Below, in pieces: positions 51,624-60,367 of a stretch of 64,000 bases of DNA; positions within the stretch are counted from its first letter, which is position 1; every line of letters begins with the position of its first letter. The position numbers and the translations under genes were made by a program. The notes under the pieces are model-generated. The model ran no database searches, had not been told where the DNA came from, and saw only the letters and a list, made by a program, of their open reading frames with translations. Origin of the DNA: Actinoplanes ianthinogenes (GTDB lineage: Bacteria; Actinomycetota; Actinomycetes; Mycobacteriales; Micromonosporaceae); assembly GCF_018324205.1 (NCBI RefSeq), contig NZ_AP023356.1:248001-312000 (forward strand). Direction: 5' to 3'.

Positions 51624-52270
51624 CCAATCCGAGCGTCGACGACTTCTATCGTGACGTCGCGCGGATCGCGCTCGCGGTCGCCGACAAGCACCGTTTCGTC
51701 CTCGGTGGCGGCGTCGCCTGGCTGGTCAACGGCCTGGTCGCCCGCCCCACCGAGGACATCGACCTGTTCACCGACACCGACGGCGCGGTGCTCGCGGCGG
51801 CCGGCGAGGTGGTCGCGGCGCTGACCGACGCCGGCTACCGGGTGGTGCGCGAGGAGGGCGACGAACTGTTCGCCGGGATGGACGCGGACATTCAGGAGTT
51901 CCTGGTCGCGGGTGAGCATCGGGCGCTGCGGCTCACCCTGTGCCGGCTGGACCGCCGGCGCACCCCGGTCGTGATGGACCTCGGCCCGGTGATGCACCTC
52001 GACGACCTGGTCGCGACGAAGGTGGCGGCGCTGGTGACCCGGCGGGAGGTCCGCGACTACATCGACGTCGCGGCGGCGCTGGAACGGTATCCGCTGGAGC
52101 GGCTCTTGGAGCTCGCCTACGCGGCGGACCCGGCACTGGAGCCGGACGAGATCGCGGACGCGGGGCGCTACCTGGATCGGCTGGACGACGTGCGGTTCAC
52201 CCTTTACGGCCTGGACGCGGCGAAGATCGCCGAGCTGCGGGCACGCCTGGCGGACTGGCCCCGCCAATAA
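51620..52270 (+). CDS. AbiEii/AbiGii-type nucleotidyltransferase toxin
   Basis: 216 aa. GGG VAWLVNGLVARPTEDIDLFTD holds the nucleotidyltransferase signature (GG..., DIDLF with two metal Asp). Further conserved parts are DLVATKVAALVTRREVRDYIDVAAAL and LDRLDDVRFTLYGLD. In type IV toxin-antitoxin systems such proteins add nucleotides to tRNA or other RNA, blocking growth or phage. GTG start overlaps the upstream stop. Confidence 0.85.
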   Translation: MTNPSVDDFYRDVARIALAVADKHRFVLGGGVAWLVNGLVARPTEDIDLFTDTDGAVLAAAGEVVAALTDAGYRVVREEGDELFAGMDADIQEFLVAGEHRALRLTLCRLDRRRTPVVMDLGPVMHLDDLVATKVAALVTRREVRDYIDVAAALERYPLERLLELAYAADPALEPDEIADAGRYLDRLDDVRFTLYGLDAAKIAELRARLADWPRQ

Positions 52271-52420
52271 GCGGCAAGGGCCCGGCAAGAAGCGCACCGG
52301 CCGGCCCGGCAGCAAGCGGCACCAGCAACAAGCGGCCCCGGCAACAAGCGGCACCAGCAGCGAGCGGCCCCGGAACAAGCGGCACCGGGCCGGCCCGGCA
52401 ACAGGCGGCACCGGCAATCA
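52257..52420. repeat. 16-bp repeats seeded at the toxin gene stop
   Basis: The gene end GGCCCCGCCAATAAGCGGCA (52257-52276, stop TAA) is followed by GGCCCCGGCAACAAGCGGCA (52334) and GGCCCCGGAACAAGCGGCA (52366), interleaved with GGCACCAGCAACAAGC-type units. Confidence 0.8.
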
Positions 52421-52467
52421 ACCGGCACCCGGGGAACCGGACGCGCACGACGGACGTCTCACCCCGC

Positions 52468-53406
52468 ATGAGCAGACGGTTCACAGCGGCCACGATCGCG
52501 CTGGCGTTCATTCTGGGCGGATGCGCCGGAGTCGACAGTGACGAGCCCGGCGCCCCGGTCGTCGCCACAACCGGCCGCCCCGCGGTGCATGACCGCTGGA
52601 CGTCATGCGCCGCCGAGGGCGCCGAGCATGGCCAGGACGCTCTCGAACTGCCCCACCTCGACGGCAGCTTCACCCCGGCCTCCGCCGTCATCTGCATGAT
52701 CGGGCCGAAGCAGCGACCCGGCGGCGGCCTCGACCTGATGGCGACCGAGTCCCGCGCCGGCGACATCGCCGCCCTGCTCACCGCCCTGCGCCTGCCGGAC
52801 GAGCCCGGCACGGCCGAAGCCTGCACGCTGGAGATGCCGTTCGTCCCGTGGCTGGCCCTGCTCGACGACCAGGGCCGCTGGATCCGGCCCGGCGTTCCCG
52901 TCGACTCCTGCGGCAAGCCACGCAAGGCGTTCCGCGACGCGTACGAAAAACTGCGGACCGAGCAGGTGAGCGCCAAGGTCGTCCGGAACCTCGACTCGGA
53001 TCTCGCGGCCGCCACGGGGTGCGCGCAGGACTGGAAGGACGAGCTGACCGTCGCCCGCCACGACAGCACCGGCGGCACGCCGTCCCCGGAGCCGCTGCCC
53101 GCCGCCGACGCCACCGTCAAGGTCTGCGTCTACCGGGTCCCGGCCGATCAGCGGGGCAGTGAGCTCCCGGTCGGCCGGCTCGAATCCGGGCGCAGCCTGA
53201 GCCCGGCCGAGTGGACGACCGCCCGCGCCCAGCTGGCCGCGAGCGCGCCGGCCACCCCGTGCACCGGGCAGGCCACCCGCTTCGCCGTCCTCAACTCCGG
53301 TCCGAGCTGGCTGAACGTCGAGGCGGACGGCTGCCGGCAGGTGCTGCTGCACCCGGGGACGATCCGTCAGGCCTCAGCGGCGCTGACGCACGCCGTGTTC
53401 GGCTAG
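52468..53406 (+). CDS. Putative lipoprotein
   Basis: 312 aa. Lipoprotein signal MSRRFTAATIALAFILGGC with Cys at residue 19. The exported part has six or more cysteines (SCAAEG, VICMIG, ACTLEM, DSCGK, GCAQDW, KVCVYR, PCTGQ, DGCRQV), probably disulfide-bonded. Function unknown. Last 33 bp overlap the end of the convergent MFS gene. Confidence 0.78.
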   Translation: MSRRFTAATIALAFILGGCAGVDSDEPGAPVVATTGRPAVHDRWTSCAAEGAEHGQDALELPHLDGSFTPASAVICMIGPKQRPGGGLDLMATESRAGDIAALLTALRLPDEPGTAEACTLEMPFVPWLALLDDQGRWIRPGVPVDSCGKPRKAFRDAYEKLRTEQVSAKVVRNLDSDLAAATGCAQDWKDELTVARHDSTGGTPSPEPLPAADATVKVCVYRVPADQRGSELPVGRLESGRSLSPAEWTTARAQLAASAPATPCTGQATRFAVLNSGPSWLNVEADGCRQVLLHPGTIRQASAALTHAVFG

Positions 53407-54582
53407 GGCGGCGACCGCCAGCACGCACAGCACTCCCCCGCTGACCAGCGCCACCGGACCGGACCAGACCCGGGCGACCAGCCCGGCCCGCATGTTGCCC
53501 AGGTCCGGCCCGGCCTGGCCGACGATCTGCTCGGCCGCCGACACCCGCCCGAGCAGCCCGTTCGGCGTGTGCAGCTGGACCACCGTGCCCCGCGACACGA
53601 CCGCCACGGTGTCCGCCGCCCCGGCCAGCACCAGACAGCCCAGGCCCAGCCATGGGTTCCCGGCCAGCCCGAACAGGGCGAGGGCCACACCCCAGGCCGC
53701 TGACGCGCCGAGCATCACCAGCTGCGGCCGGCCATGTCCGGTGAACGTCCCGGACAGCAGCGACGCGATCAGGCCGCCGACCGCGATCGCGCTCAGGAAC
53801 AGCCCGAACGTCCGCGGGTCGCCGCCGAACCAGGCCGCGTTCATCAGGGCGAACAGGCTGATCGGCATGGCCAGCACGGTCGCGGCCAGGTCGGTGAGCA
53901 GCGCGGTGCGCACCACCCGGTGCCCGGCCAGGAAGCGCAGCCCCTCCGCCACCGCGCGCAGGCTGGAGGTGTCCGGCGCGTCGTCGGGTCGCAGCACCGG
54001 CAGCCCGAGCACCCCGAAGAACGCCAGCCCGAACGTCAGGGTGTCGATCAGGTAGCAGCCGCCGACCCCGATCCAGGCCAGGACCAGACCGCCCAGGGCC
54101 GGCCCGGCCAGCATCGCCGCCTGGAACGAGATGTGGTGGAGCGCCAGGCCGGCGGCGAGCTGGTCGCGGTGCAGCAGGTGCGGCAGGTAGCTGCGCCCGA
54201 CCGGCCCACCGGCCGCGCCGAAGCAGGACTGCACCGCGACCAGCGCCAGCACCCCGGTGACCGGGTACGCGCCCGCGAGGCCCTGCACGGCGAGCAGCGC
54301 GGTGCAGGCCGCCGCTCCACCGGTGGTGATCAGCGAGAGCCGGCGGCGTTCGGCGCGGTCCGCGAGCGCGCCGGCGAACAGGCCGAACAGCACCACCGGC
54401 AGCGCGTGGGCGAGCCCGACCGCGCCGGTCCACACCGTGCTGTGGGTCTGCTGCCACACCTGGTACATCACCGCGACCAGGGTCATCTGCCTCCCGAACC
54501 CGGAGAACGTCGCCCCGATCCAGAGCCGCCGGAACGGCCGGGACGAGCGCAGCGGCCGCAGGTCGATCAGCGCCCCGCTCAC
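53374..54582 (-). CDS. MFS transporter
   Basis: 402 aa with 12 predicted helices, enterobactin-exporter/EntS-like pattern: FRRLWIGATFSGFGRQMTLVAVMYQVW, GALADRAERRRLSLIT (motif A), LLHRDQLAAGLALHHISFQAAMLAGPALGGL. GTG start overlaps the TGA of the MarR-like gene ahead, so the two form an operon. Probable drug or siderophore export. Confidence 0.88.
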   Translation of the reverse strand: MSGALIDLRPLRSSRPFRRLWIGATFSGFGRQMTLVAVMYQVWQQTHSTVWTGAVGLAHALPVVLFGLFAGALADRAERRRLSLITTGGAAACTALLAVQGLAGAYPVTGVLALVAVQSCFGAAGGPVGRSYLPHLLHRDQLAAGLALHHISFQAAMLAGPALGGLVLAWIGVGGCYLIDTLTFGLAFFGVLGLPVLRPDDAPDTSSLRAVAEGLRFLAGHRVVRTALLTDLAATVLAMPISLFALMNAAWFGGDPRTFGLFLSAIAVGGLIASLLSGTFTGHGRPQLVMLGASAAWGVALALFGLAGNPWLGLGCLVLAGAADTVAVVSRGTVVQLHTPNGLLGRVSAAEQIVGQAGPDLGNMRAGLVARVWSGPVALVSGGVLCVLAVAALAEHGVRQRR

Positions 54583-55073
54583 CGCCACGCCGGGTCCTCG
54601 GCCAGTTTCCCGGCGATCCGGTCCCGGAAGCTCTTGCGGTCCAGGGCCGCCCTCAGGTCGCTGACGACGCGGGCCATCGGATAGGGCACCTCGGCCTCCA
54701 GCTCGACGAGGGCGGCCTCGGTGGCGCGCCACTCGGCGGCGAGCCGGCCGACGACGCTCTCCGCCTTGGCCGAGAGAACCACCCGTTTGGCGCGGGCATC
54801 CGGTCCGGCGACGGTCCGCACCCACCCGGCGGCGCGCATGGCGGCCACCTTCTGACTCAGCGCCGAGTGGGTCCGCCCGACCGCGGCCGCCAGCTCGGTG
54901 ATCGTCATCGGACCGCCCCGATGCAGCCGGATCAGCTCTTTGACCCAGGTGGGCTTGAGTCCCTCGATGTGCGCCTCGGCATAGATGCGGGCGATGTCCG
55001 CGTCCATCGCGGCCTGCAGATCCCACAGCGGATCCCAGACGCTCTTCCCGGTCGGATCGTCGACGTCAGCCAT
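54579..55073 (-). CDS. MarR-like winged-helix regulator
   Basis: 164 aa from MADVDDPTGKSVWDPLWDL. HTH about residues 50-80: GGPMTITELAAAVGRTHSALSQKVAAMRAAGWVRT, followed by a wing (GPDARAKRVVLSAKAES). First gene of an operon with the MFS gene; a palindrome 15 bp upstream is its likely operator. Confidence 0.85.
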   Translation of the reverse strand: MADVDDPTGKSVWDPLWDLQAAMDADIARIYAEAHIEGLKPTWVKELIRLHRGGPMTITELAAAVGRTHSALSQKVAAMRAAGWVRTVAGPDARAKRVVLSAKAESVVGRLAAEWRATEAALVELEAEVPYPMARVVSDLRAALDRKSFRDRIAGKLAEDPAWR

Positions 55074-55087
55074 CCGGCAACAGTAAC

Positions 55088-55105
55088 AGCGCTTATATAA
55101 GTGCT
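55088..55105. promoter_or_regulatory. Palindrome upstream of the MarR-MFS operon
   Basis: Perfect CTTATATAAG (55092-55101) with outer AGC/GCT arms, AT-rich in a GC-rich setting; likely the MarR-type operator and promoter region. Confidence 0.6.
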
Positions 55106-55155
55106 TACACGATTTGACATCTACAACCTGGTAGAAGAATGATGCGGGTACGAAC

Positions 55156-55174
55156 TTAGGTTTGGCTAACCTTT
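55156..55174. promoter_or_regulatory. IdeR/DtxR-type iron box
   Basis: TTAGGTTTGGCTAACCTTT matches the consensus TTAGGTTAGGCTAACCTAA at 16 of 19 positions and lies 8 bp before the efeU ATG. Iron-loaded regulator would block efeUOB. Confidence 0.85.
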
Positions 55175-55182
55175 GGAGCTCC

Positions 55183-56022
55183 ATGACCGCCATCTACCTC
55201 ATCGGCCTCCGCGAGGGCCTGGAGATCACCCTCGTGGTCTCGATCCTCGTGGCCTTCCTGGTCAAGAGCGATCGCAAGCCGATGCTCCGCCTGGTCTGGG
55301 CCGGTGTCGCGCTGGCCGCGGCCATCGCCGTCGGCTTCGCCGTGCTGCTTCAGCTCGGCATCACCCGGCTCAGCTCGACGCACCAGGAGCTGTTCGAGGC
55401 GATCGCCTCCTTCGTGGCGGTGGCCTTCGTCACCTGGATGATCTTCTGGATGCGGCGGATGGCCCGGTTCATGGGCCGGGAGCTGCGCGGCAAGATGGAG
55501 GCCGCGATCGAGGTCGGCCCGGCCGCGGTCGCCGGCGTCGCCTTCCTCGCGGTGATCCGCGAGGGCCTGGAGACCTCGATCCTGTTCTACGCCGCGGCAC
55601 AGGGCGCCGCCGACAGCGCCCGCCCGCTGATCGGGATCAGTCTCGGCCTGCTCACCTCGGTGGTCCTCGGCTGGCTGCTCTACATCAGCGCGGTCCGGAT
55701 CAACCTGTCCACGTTCTTCACCTGGACCGGCGCGCTGCTGGTGCTCGTTGCCGCGGGCATCTTCAAGTACGGCTTCCACGACCTCCAGGAGTCCAACGTC
55801 CTCGGCGGGCTCGACCACCACGCCTTCGACCTGAGCGGATCCCTCCCGCCCGAGGCGTGGTACTCGGAACTGCTCCGCGGCATGGTCAACTTCACGCCGG
55901 CGCCGACCGTGGTCGAGACGGTCGCCTGGCTCGCCTACGGGATTCCCGTCCTGGTGCTGTTCCTCTGGCCGGCCCGCAAGCCGGCGCCCACCCCCGCCAC
56001 TCCCGCCACCACCGCCTCCTAG
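55183..56022 (+). CDS. efeU: Iron permease EfeU (FTR1 family)
   Basis: 279 aa integral membrane protein with seven helices. Two REGLE motifs (residues 10-14 and about 120-125) bind iron in the FTR1 family. Imports Fe(III)/Fe(II) across the membrane with EfeO and EfeB. An ATG seven codons downstream of an upstream in-frame start is chosen because GGAG precedes it and the IdeR box covers the region. efeO follows after 7 bp. Confidence 0.95.
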   Translation: MTAIYLIGLREGLEITLVVSILVAFLVKSDRKPMLRLVWAGVALAAAIAVGFAVLLQLGITRLSSTHQELFEAIASFVAVAFVTWMIFWMRRMARFMGRELRGKMEAAIEVGPAAVAGVAFLAVIREGLETSILFYAAAQGAADSARPLIGISLGLLTSVVLGWLLYISAVRINLSTFFTWTGALLVLVAAGIFKYGFHDLQESNVLGGLDHHAFDLSGSLPPEAWYSELLRGMVNFTPAPTVVETVAWLAYGIPVLVLFLWPARKPAPTPATPATTAS

Positions 56023-56029
56023 GAGACCG

Positions 56030-57169
56030 ATGCACCCCGCACGCCTTATCACCGCCGGAGCAGCAGCCGCCCTGCTCCTCACCGCCTGCGGCGACAAGGA
56101 CGCCGACACGAAGGCCGGCAGCGCCGCTGCCTCCGGCAAGATCACCGTTGCCGCCTCGGACACCGAGTGCAAGGTGGAACGGACCAGCTCCGCCGCGGGC
56201 ACGGTCACCTTCGCGATCACCAACAAGGGCTCGAAGATCAACGAGTTCTACGTGTACGCGGCCGGCGACCGGATCATGGGCGAGATCGAGAACATCGCTC
56301 CCGGCCTGTCCCGCGACCTGATCGTCGAGCTGCCCGCCGGGGCGTACGAGACGGCCTGCAAGCCCGGCATGATCGGCAAGGGCATCCGCAACGCCTTCCA
56401 GGTCGAGGGCTCCGCCGCGCCGCTCACCGAGGACGCCAAGCTGGCCCAGGCCACCAAGGACTACCAGCGCTATGTGAAGAGCCAGACCGGCGCGCTGATC
56501 GAGCAGACCACCGCGTTCGTCACCGCGGTCAAGGCCGGCGACGTGGAGAAGGCGAAGAGCCTGTACCCGGTCGCCCGCACCTACTGGGAGCGGATCGAGC
56601 CGGTCGCGGAGAGCTTCGGCGACCTGGACCCGAAGATCGACGCCCGCGACGGAGACGTGGAGCCGGGTCAGGAGTGGACCGGCTTCCACAAGCTCGAGAA
56701 GGACCTCTGGGTCACCAAGGACGTCAGCAAGGACGGCCCGGTCGCCGACCAGCTGCTCAAGGACGTCCAGACCATCGTGACCAAGGCCGAGACGGTCACC
56801 TTCTCCCCGGTCGAGCTGGCCAACGGCGCCAAGGGCCTGCTCGACGAGGTCGCCACCGGCAAGATCACCGGTGAGGAGGACCGCTACTCGCACACCGACC
56901 TGTGGGACTTCGCCGCCAACATCGAGGGCTCGCAGGGCGCGATCCAGGCGCTGCGCCCGGCCCTCGAGGAGCGGGACCCGGCGCTGGTCAAGACCCTCGA
57001 CGCCAACTTCGCGAAGGTCGAGGCGTCGCTCGAGAAGCACCGCGCCGGCGACGGCTGGAAGCTGCACAACCAGCTCACCCAGGCCGATCTGAAGGAACTC
57101 AGCGACAACATCAACGCGCTGGCCGAGCCGATCAGCAGGGTTGCCGCGCTCGTCGCGGCCAAGAAGTAG
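56030..57169 (+). CDS. efeO: Iron uptake lipoprotein EfeO
   Basis: 379 aa. Lipobox LLLTAC with Cys near residue 20; then a cupredoxin-like domain (about 40-130: GTVTFAITNKGSKINEFYVYAAGDR, AGAYETACKPG) and a C-terminal M75/imelysin-like domain with the metal-binding motif GFHKLEKDLW. It delivers iron to EfeU from the outer face of the membrane. Iron-regulated through the box upstream of efeU. Confidence 0.95.
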   Translation: MHPARLITAGAAAALLLTACGDKDADTKAGSAAASGKITVAASDTECKVERTSSAAGTVTFAITNKGSKINEFYVYAAGDRIMGEIENIAPGLSRDLIVELPAGAYETACKPGMIGKGIRNAFQVEGSAAPLTEDAKLAQATKDYQRYVKSQTGALIEQTTAFVTAVKAGDVEKAKSLYPVARTYWERIEPVAESFGDLDPKIDARDGDVEPGQEWTGFHKLEKDLWVTKDVSKDGPVADQLLKDVQTIVTKAETVTFSPVELANGAKGLLDEVATGKITGEEDRYSHTDLWDFAANIEGSQGAIQALRPALEERDPALVKTLDANFAKVEASLEKHRAGDGWKLHNQLTQADLKELSDNINALAEPISRVAALVAAKK

Positions 57170-57174
57170 CACCC

Positions 57175-57210
57175 CAGCCGTGGGCGAGGCACCTGCCTCG
57201 CCCACGGCTG
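57175..57210 (+). promoter_or_regulatory. 17-bp perfect hairpin between efeO and efeB
   Basis: CAGCCGTGGGCGAGGCA and its exact complement separated by CC, starting 6 bp after the efeO stop. No T-run. Could be a partial terminator lowering efeB or a stabiliser protecting efeUO mRNA. Confidence 0.8.
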
Positions 57211-57252
57211 CGCGAGACCGACCCCCCGACCCCTGCACGAAAGGTCTGTGAG

Positions 57253-58527
57253 ATGGAACGGCGCAAAGTCCTCGGGCTGGCCGGTGCTGGAGTGGCCGGC
57301 GTCGCCGCCGCCGGCGCGGGAGCGCTGGCCCTGACCCACGGGCAGGCGACCCCGGGCACCGTTGCCACCGAACTCGTCTCCGACGCCGGTGGGGCGATTC
57401 CGTTCTACGGGGCTCGGCAGGCAGGGATCGTCACGCCGGCGCAGGACCGGCTGCACTTCTGCGCGTTCGACGTGATCACCGACGACAAGGCCGCCCTGGT
57501 CGACATGCTGCAGGACTGGACCGCCGCGGCCGCCCGGATGACACAGGGCCGGGACGCCGGGACGTTCGGCGCGGTCGGCGGCTCCCTGGAGGCGCCGCCG
57601 GACGACACCGGCGAGGCGCTCGGGCTGCCCGCCTCGGGGCTCACGCTGACCATCGGGTTCGGGCCCACGCTGTTCCGCAACGCGCAGGGCAAGGACCGGT
57701 TCGGCATCGCCGCGAAACGCCCGGCCGCCCTCGCCGACCTGCCGAAATTCCCCCGCGACGCCCTCGAGGACGCGATCTCCGGCGGCGACATCGGCGTCCA
57801 GGCCTGCGCCCACGACCCGCAGGTCGCCGTGCACGCCATCCGCAACCTGGCCCGGATCGGCATGGGCAAGGTCAGCGTCCGGTGGTCCCAGCTCGGCTTC
57901 GGCCGCACCTCGTCGACCTCCACGAGCCAGGCCACCCCGCGCAACCTGTTCGGCTTCAAGGACGGCACCCGCAACCTCAAGGCCGAGGAACCCCAGCTGC
58001 TCGACGAGCACCTGTGGGTCCAGCAGGGCGACGGCCCGGAGTGGATGACCGGCGGCTCGTACCTGGTCACCCGCAAGATCCGGATGCTGGTCGAGACCTG
58101 GGACCGCTCGCCGCTGGCCGAGCAGCAGACCATCATCGGCCGGGACAAGAGCGAGGGCGCCCCGCTCACCGGCAAGCAGGAGCACGACGAGCCGGACTTC
58201 GCCGCTCAGGACGGCGAGGGCCAGCCGGTCATCCCGATGGACTCGCACCTGCGCCTGGCCCACCCGGACCAGAACGGCGGCGCCCGGCTGCTGCGCCGCG
58301 GCTACAACTTCGTCGACGGCTCGGACGGTCTCGGCCGCCTCAACGCCGGCCTGTTCTTCATGGCCTACCAGCGCAACCCGCACAAGCAGTTCGTCCCGGT
58401 GCAGAACAACCTGGCCAAGATGGACGCCCTCAACGAGTACATCCGGCACGTCTCCAGCGCCATGTTCGCGTGCCCGCCCGGCCTGCTCGCCGCCGACGAC
58501 TACTGGGGCCGTTCCCTGTTCGCCTGA
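57253..58527 (+). CDS. efeB: Dyp-type heme peroxidase EfeB
   Basis: 424 aa. Tat signal MERRKVLGLAGAGVAGVAAAGAGALA, so exported folded. Dyp signatures: GFKDGTRN (GxxDG, about residue 234) and the heme-ligand region SHLRLAHPDQNGGARLLRRGYNF. It oxidises Fe(II) or extracts iron from heme for EfeU. Probably co-transcribed with efeUO through the hairpin. Followed by a terminator. Confidence 0.96.
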   Translation: MERRKVLGLAGAGVAGVAAAGAGALALTHGQATPGTVATELVSDAGGAIPFYGARQAGIVTPAQDRLHFCAFDVITDDKAALVDMLQDWTAAAARMTQGRDAGTFGAVGGSLEAPPDDTGEALGLPASGLTLTIGFGPTLFRNAQGKDRFGIAAKRPAALADLPKFPRDALEDAISGGDIGVQACAHDPQVAVHAIRNLARIGMGKVSVRWSQLGFGRTSSTSTSQATPRNLFGFKDGTRNLKAEEPQLLDEHLWVQQGDGPEWMTGGSYLVTRKIRMLVETWDRSPLAEQQTIIGRDKSEGAPLTGKQEHDEPDFAAQDGEGQPVIPMDSHLRLAHPDQNGGARLLRRGYNFVDGSDGLGRLNAGLFFMAYQRNPHKQFVPVQNNLAKMDALNEYIRHVSSAMFACPPGLLAADDYWGRSLFA

Positions 58528-58533
58528 GGCCCC

Positions 58534-58568
58534 TCCCGGGTGTCTCGGCCGCCCTGAGACACCCGGGA
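58534..58568 (+). terminator. Terminator of the efe operon
   Basis: TCCCGGGTGTCTC and its complement, 13-bp perfect arms, 9-nt loop, 7 bp after the efeB stop. Confidence 0.85.
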
Positions 58569-58580
58569 AGCCCGCTCCCG

Positions 58581-59852
58581 CTACGGCAGGAACCGCACCT
58601 CGGGGAACGCGGCGCTCGGACCGCTCAGCAGATGTCCCCGGCGCCGCAGATGAAGATCGAAAAAGGCGAGCGGGTACGCCCGCTGAATCCGCACCGCCCG
58701 CCCCGGGTCGAGCGTCCCGACCCACTCGGCCAGCTCCTCGCCGCTCAGGCCGACGATCCGCGCCAGCTGCGGGACCAGCCACTGACCGTCGTTGTACGAC
58801 CCGTGCGCCGCACCCGTGGCCTGCACGTTGAGCCGCCAGCCGCGCAGCATCGCCCAGAACTCCGCCACGCTCGGCTCGGCGTCCCGCCCGTTCTCCGCGG
58901 TCATCAGCATGAACGGCCGGTCGGTCCCGGCCACCGGCGGCTGTGACTGCATCGGCCCGTCGAAGCTGAGCCCGGCCCGCACCCGCCGGTCCACGTTCAT
59001 CACCAGCGCGGTCGACGTCGCACCCTTCGACCAGCCGAACATGCCGAGCCGGCCCAGGTCGAGCGCGGCGCCCAGCCCGGCCGGGAGCGGGCGATGCCCG
59101 GCGTCGGGGTTACGCCCGGCCGCGATGTCCGCCAGCCGGTCGAGCACGAACAGCACGTCGGCCGCGGAGTCCCACGGGGTGAACGACTCCGCGGTCGGCA
59201 GCGTGACCCGCCCGTCCGGGAACTCGCTCACGCCGTCGTAGGTGTGATCCACCGTGACCACGACGTACCCGTGACTGGTCAGCTCCTGCACCACGATGGT
59301 GCTCTCGGCCCGGCAGGAGTCGTTGCCGTGCGAATACACGATCACCGGCAGCCGGTCCCGGGTGCGCCGCACGGGCGCACCCCGGCGGGCGGCCGTCCAG
59401 GGCGGCGCGACGTCAGCGGCGAGATCGATCGCGGTGAGCAGCTCCCGCCAGGCCTCCGGTGGCATCCACTCGGCCACCGGGTAACGCCGGCCGTCGCGGC
59501 CGGCGGGATACCAGACGCTGACCATGAGCTCCCGGGGCCGCCCCGGCCCGGCGTTCGGATCCGGCCGTGACCGGTCGACGAGATGCAGGTCGGCAACCCC
59601 GATGCGGTAGGGCCCGGTCGGCCCCGGCAGCGTCAACCGGCCCGGAGTCGCCGGCCCGGCGCCGTTGACCGGCGCTGCCGGCGAGGTGCCTCCGAGCAGG
59701 CCCGCAGTCCCGGGACCTCCGGCCGATGCTGCCGCCCGGGCGGCTCCGGCCGATGCTGCCGCCCGGGCGGCTCCGGCAGCGCTGAGCGGAACCGCCGCGC
59801 CGGCGGCGAGTGCGGCGGCGAACAGGCTTCGACGAGCAATCACTGAAGTCAT
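58581..59852 (-). CDS. Secreted alpha/beta hydrolase, PAF-acetylhydrolase-like
   Basis: 423 aa. Signal with RR (VIARRSLFAAALAAGAAVPLSA), then a short Ala repeat (GAARAAASA twice, from a 27-bp tandem duplication). Catalytic domain: LMVSVWYPAG, PVIVYSHGNDSCRAES, YVVVTVDHTYDGVSEF, nucleophile elbow LGMFGWSKGATST (Ser in GWSKG), and AAHGSYND with the acid/His positions. It matches the PAF acetylhydrolase/polyester-esterase group that hydrolyses short acyl esters outside the cell. Convergent with efeB across a terminator. Confidence 0.88.
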   Translation of the reverse strand: MTSVIARRSLFAAALAAGAAVPLSAAGAARAAASAGAARAAASAGGPGTAGLLGGTSPAAPVNGAGPATPGRLTLPGPTGPYRIGVADLHLVDRSRPDPNAGPGRPRELMVSVWYPAGRDGRRYPVAEWMPPEAWRELLTAIDLAADVAPPWTAARRGAPVRRTRDRLPVIVYSHGNDSCRAESTIVVQELTSHGYVVVTVDHTYDGVSEFPDGRVTLPTAESFTPWDSAADVLFVLDRLADIAAGRNPDAGHRPLPAGLGAALDLGRLGMFGWSKGATSTALVMNVDRRVRAGLSFDGPMQSQPPVAGTDRPFMLMTAENGRDAEPSVAEFWAMLRGWRLNVQATGAAHGSYNDGQWLVPQLARIVGLSGEELAEWVGTLDPGRAVRIQRAYPLAFFDLHLRRRGHLLSGPSAAFPEVRFLP

Positions 59853-60209
59853 GCCAACAGGTTTCCACAACAAACTGATTGGCGAAAGGGGCTGGCGGCC
59901 GCCGCCGGGATGTCGACCGGGCTGGCCGGGCGCAGCATGGCGGCGGCGTTCGGGCTGTCCGCGCTGGTGCGGACCGCGCCGGACGGCGTACCGGCAAGGA
60001 TCGGTCTTGGGCCGAGCGGACTCGGCACCTCCGCCGCGGAGGCATTGACGATCGTGCGGATCGTCGGGGCGGTCTTTCTGGACTACCTCGCGCTCGGGGA
60101 AGGCAGGTGGCTGCCGTCCGCGAGGGGTGCCGGGGATGGGCGTTCGGGAGAGCTTCACGCCGCCCTGGTCGCCGGGAGTTCCGGGGCGAAGGACACCCGG
60201 AGTGCACGG
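59853..60209. other. Intergenic with a possible gene remnant
   Basis: A plus-strand open frame from 59910 reads AAAFGLSALVRTAPDGVPARI and AAEALTIVRIVGAVFLDYLALG, which looks like part of a small membrane protein, but it runs into the 79-bp repeats and lacks a plausible end. Probably degraded. No other gene seen. Confidence 0.3.
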
Positions 60210-60367
60210 CGGAGTGAGCGCTGTGGCGTCACTCGCCCTCCGGGCTCACCGGCCGAGGGCGTGGAGGGCGTACCGAAGAAGGGATCAGCGGAGCGAGCGC
60301 CGAGGCGTCACTCGCCCTCCGGGCTCACCGGCCGAGGGCGTGGAGGGCGTACCGAAGAAGGGGTCAG
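60210..60367. repeat. Two 79-bp direct repeats ending at a gene stop
   Basis: Units 60210-60288 and 60289-60367, nearly identical, each with core AGGGCGTACCGAAGAAGGG. The second unit ends on the TCA stop (60364-60366) of the M56 gene, and TCAGCGGAGCG, its last codons plus stop, is present at both 60285 and 60364. Confidence 0.93.

Noticed and set aside
51940-52467. N-terminal extension of the lipoprotein at 52468
   Set aside because: Would be antisense-like Gly/Arg sequence overlapping the toxin gene; the lipobox places the start at 52468.
54583-55026. N-terminal extension of the MFS gene at 53374
   Set aside because: Overlaps the MarR gene in another frame; the GTGA overlap gives a normal MFS N-terminus.
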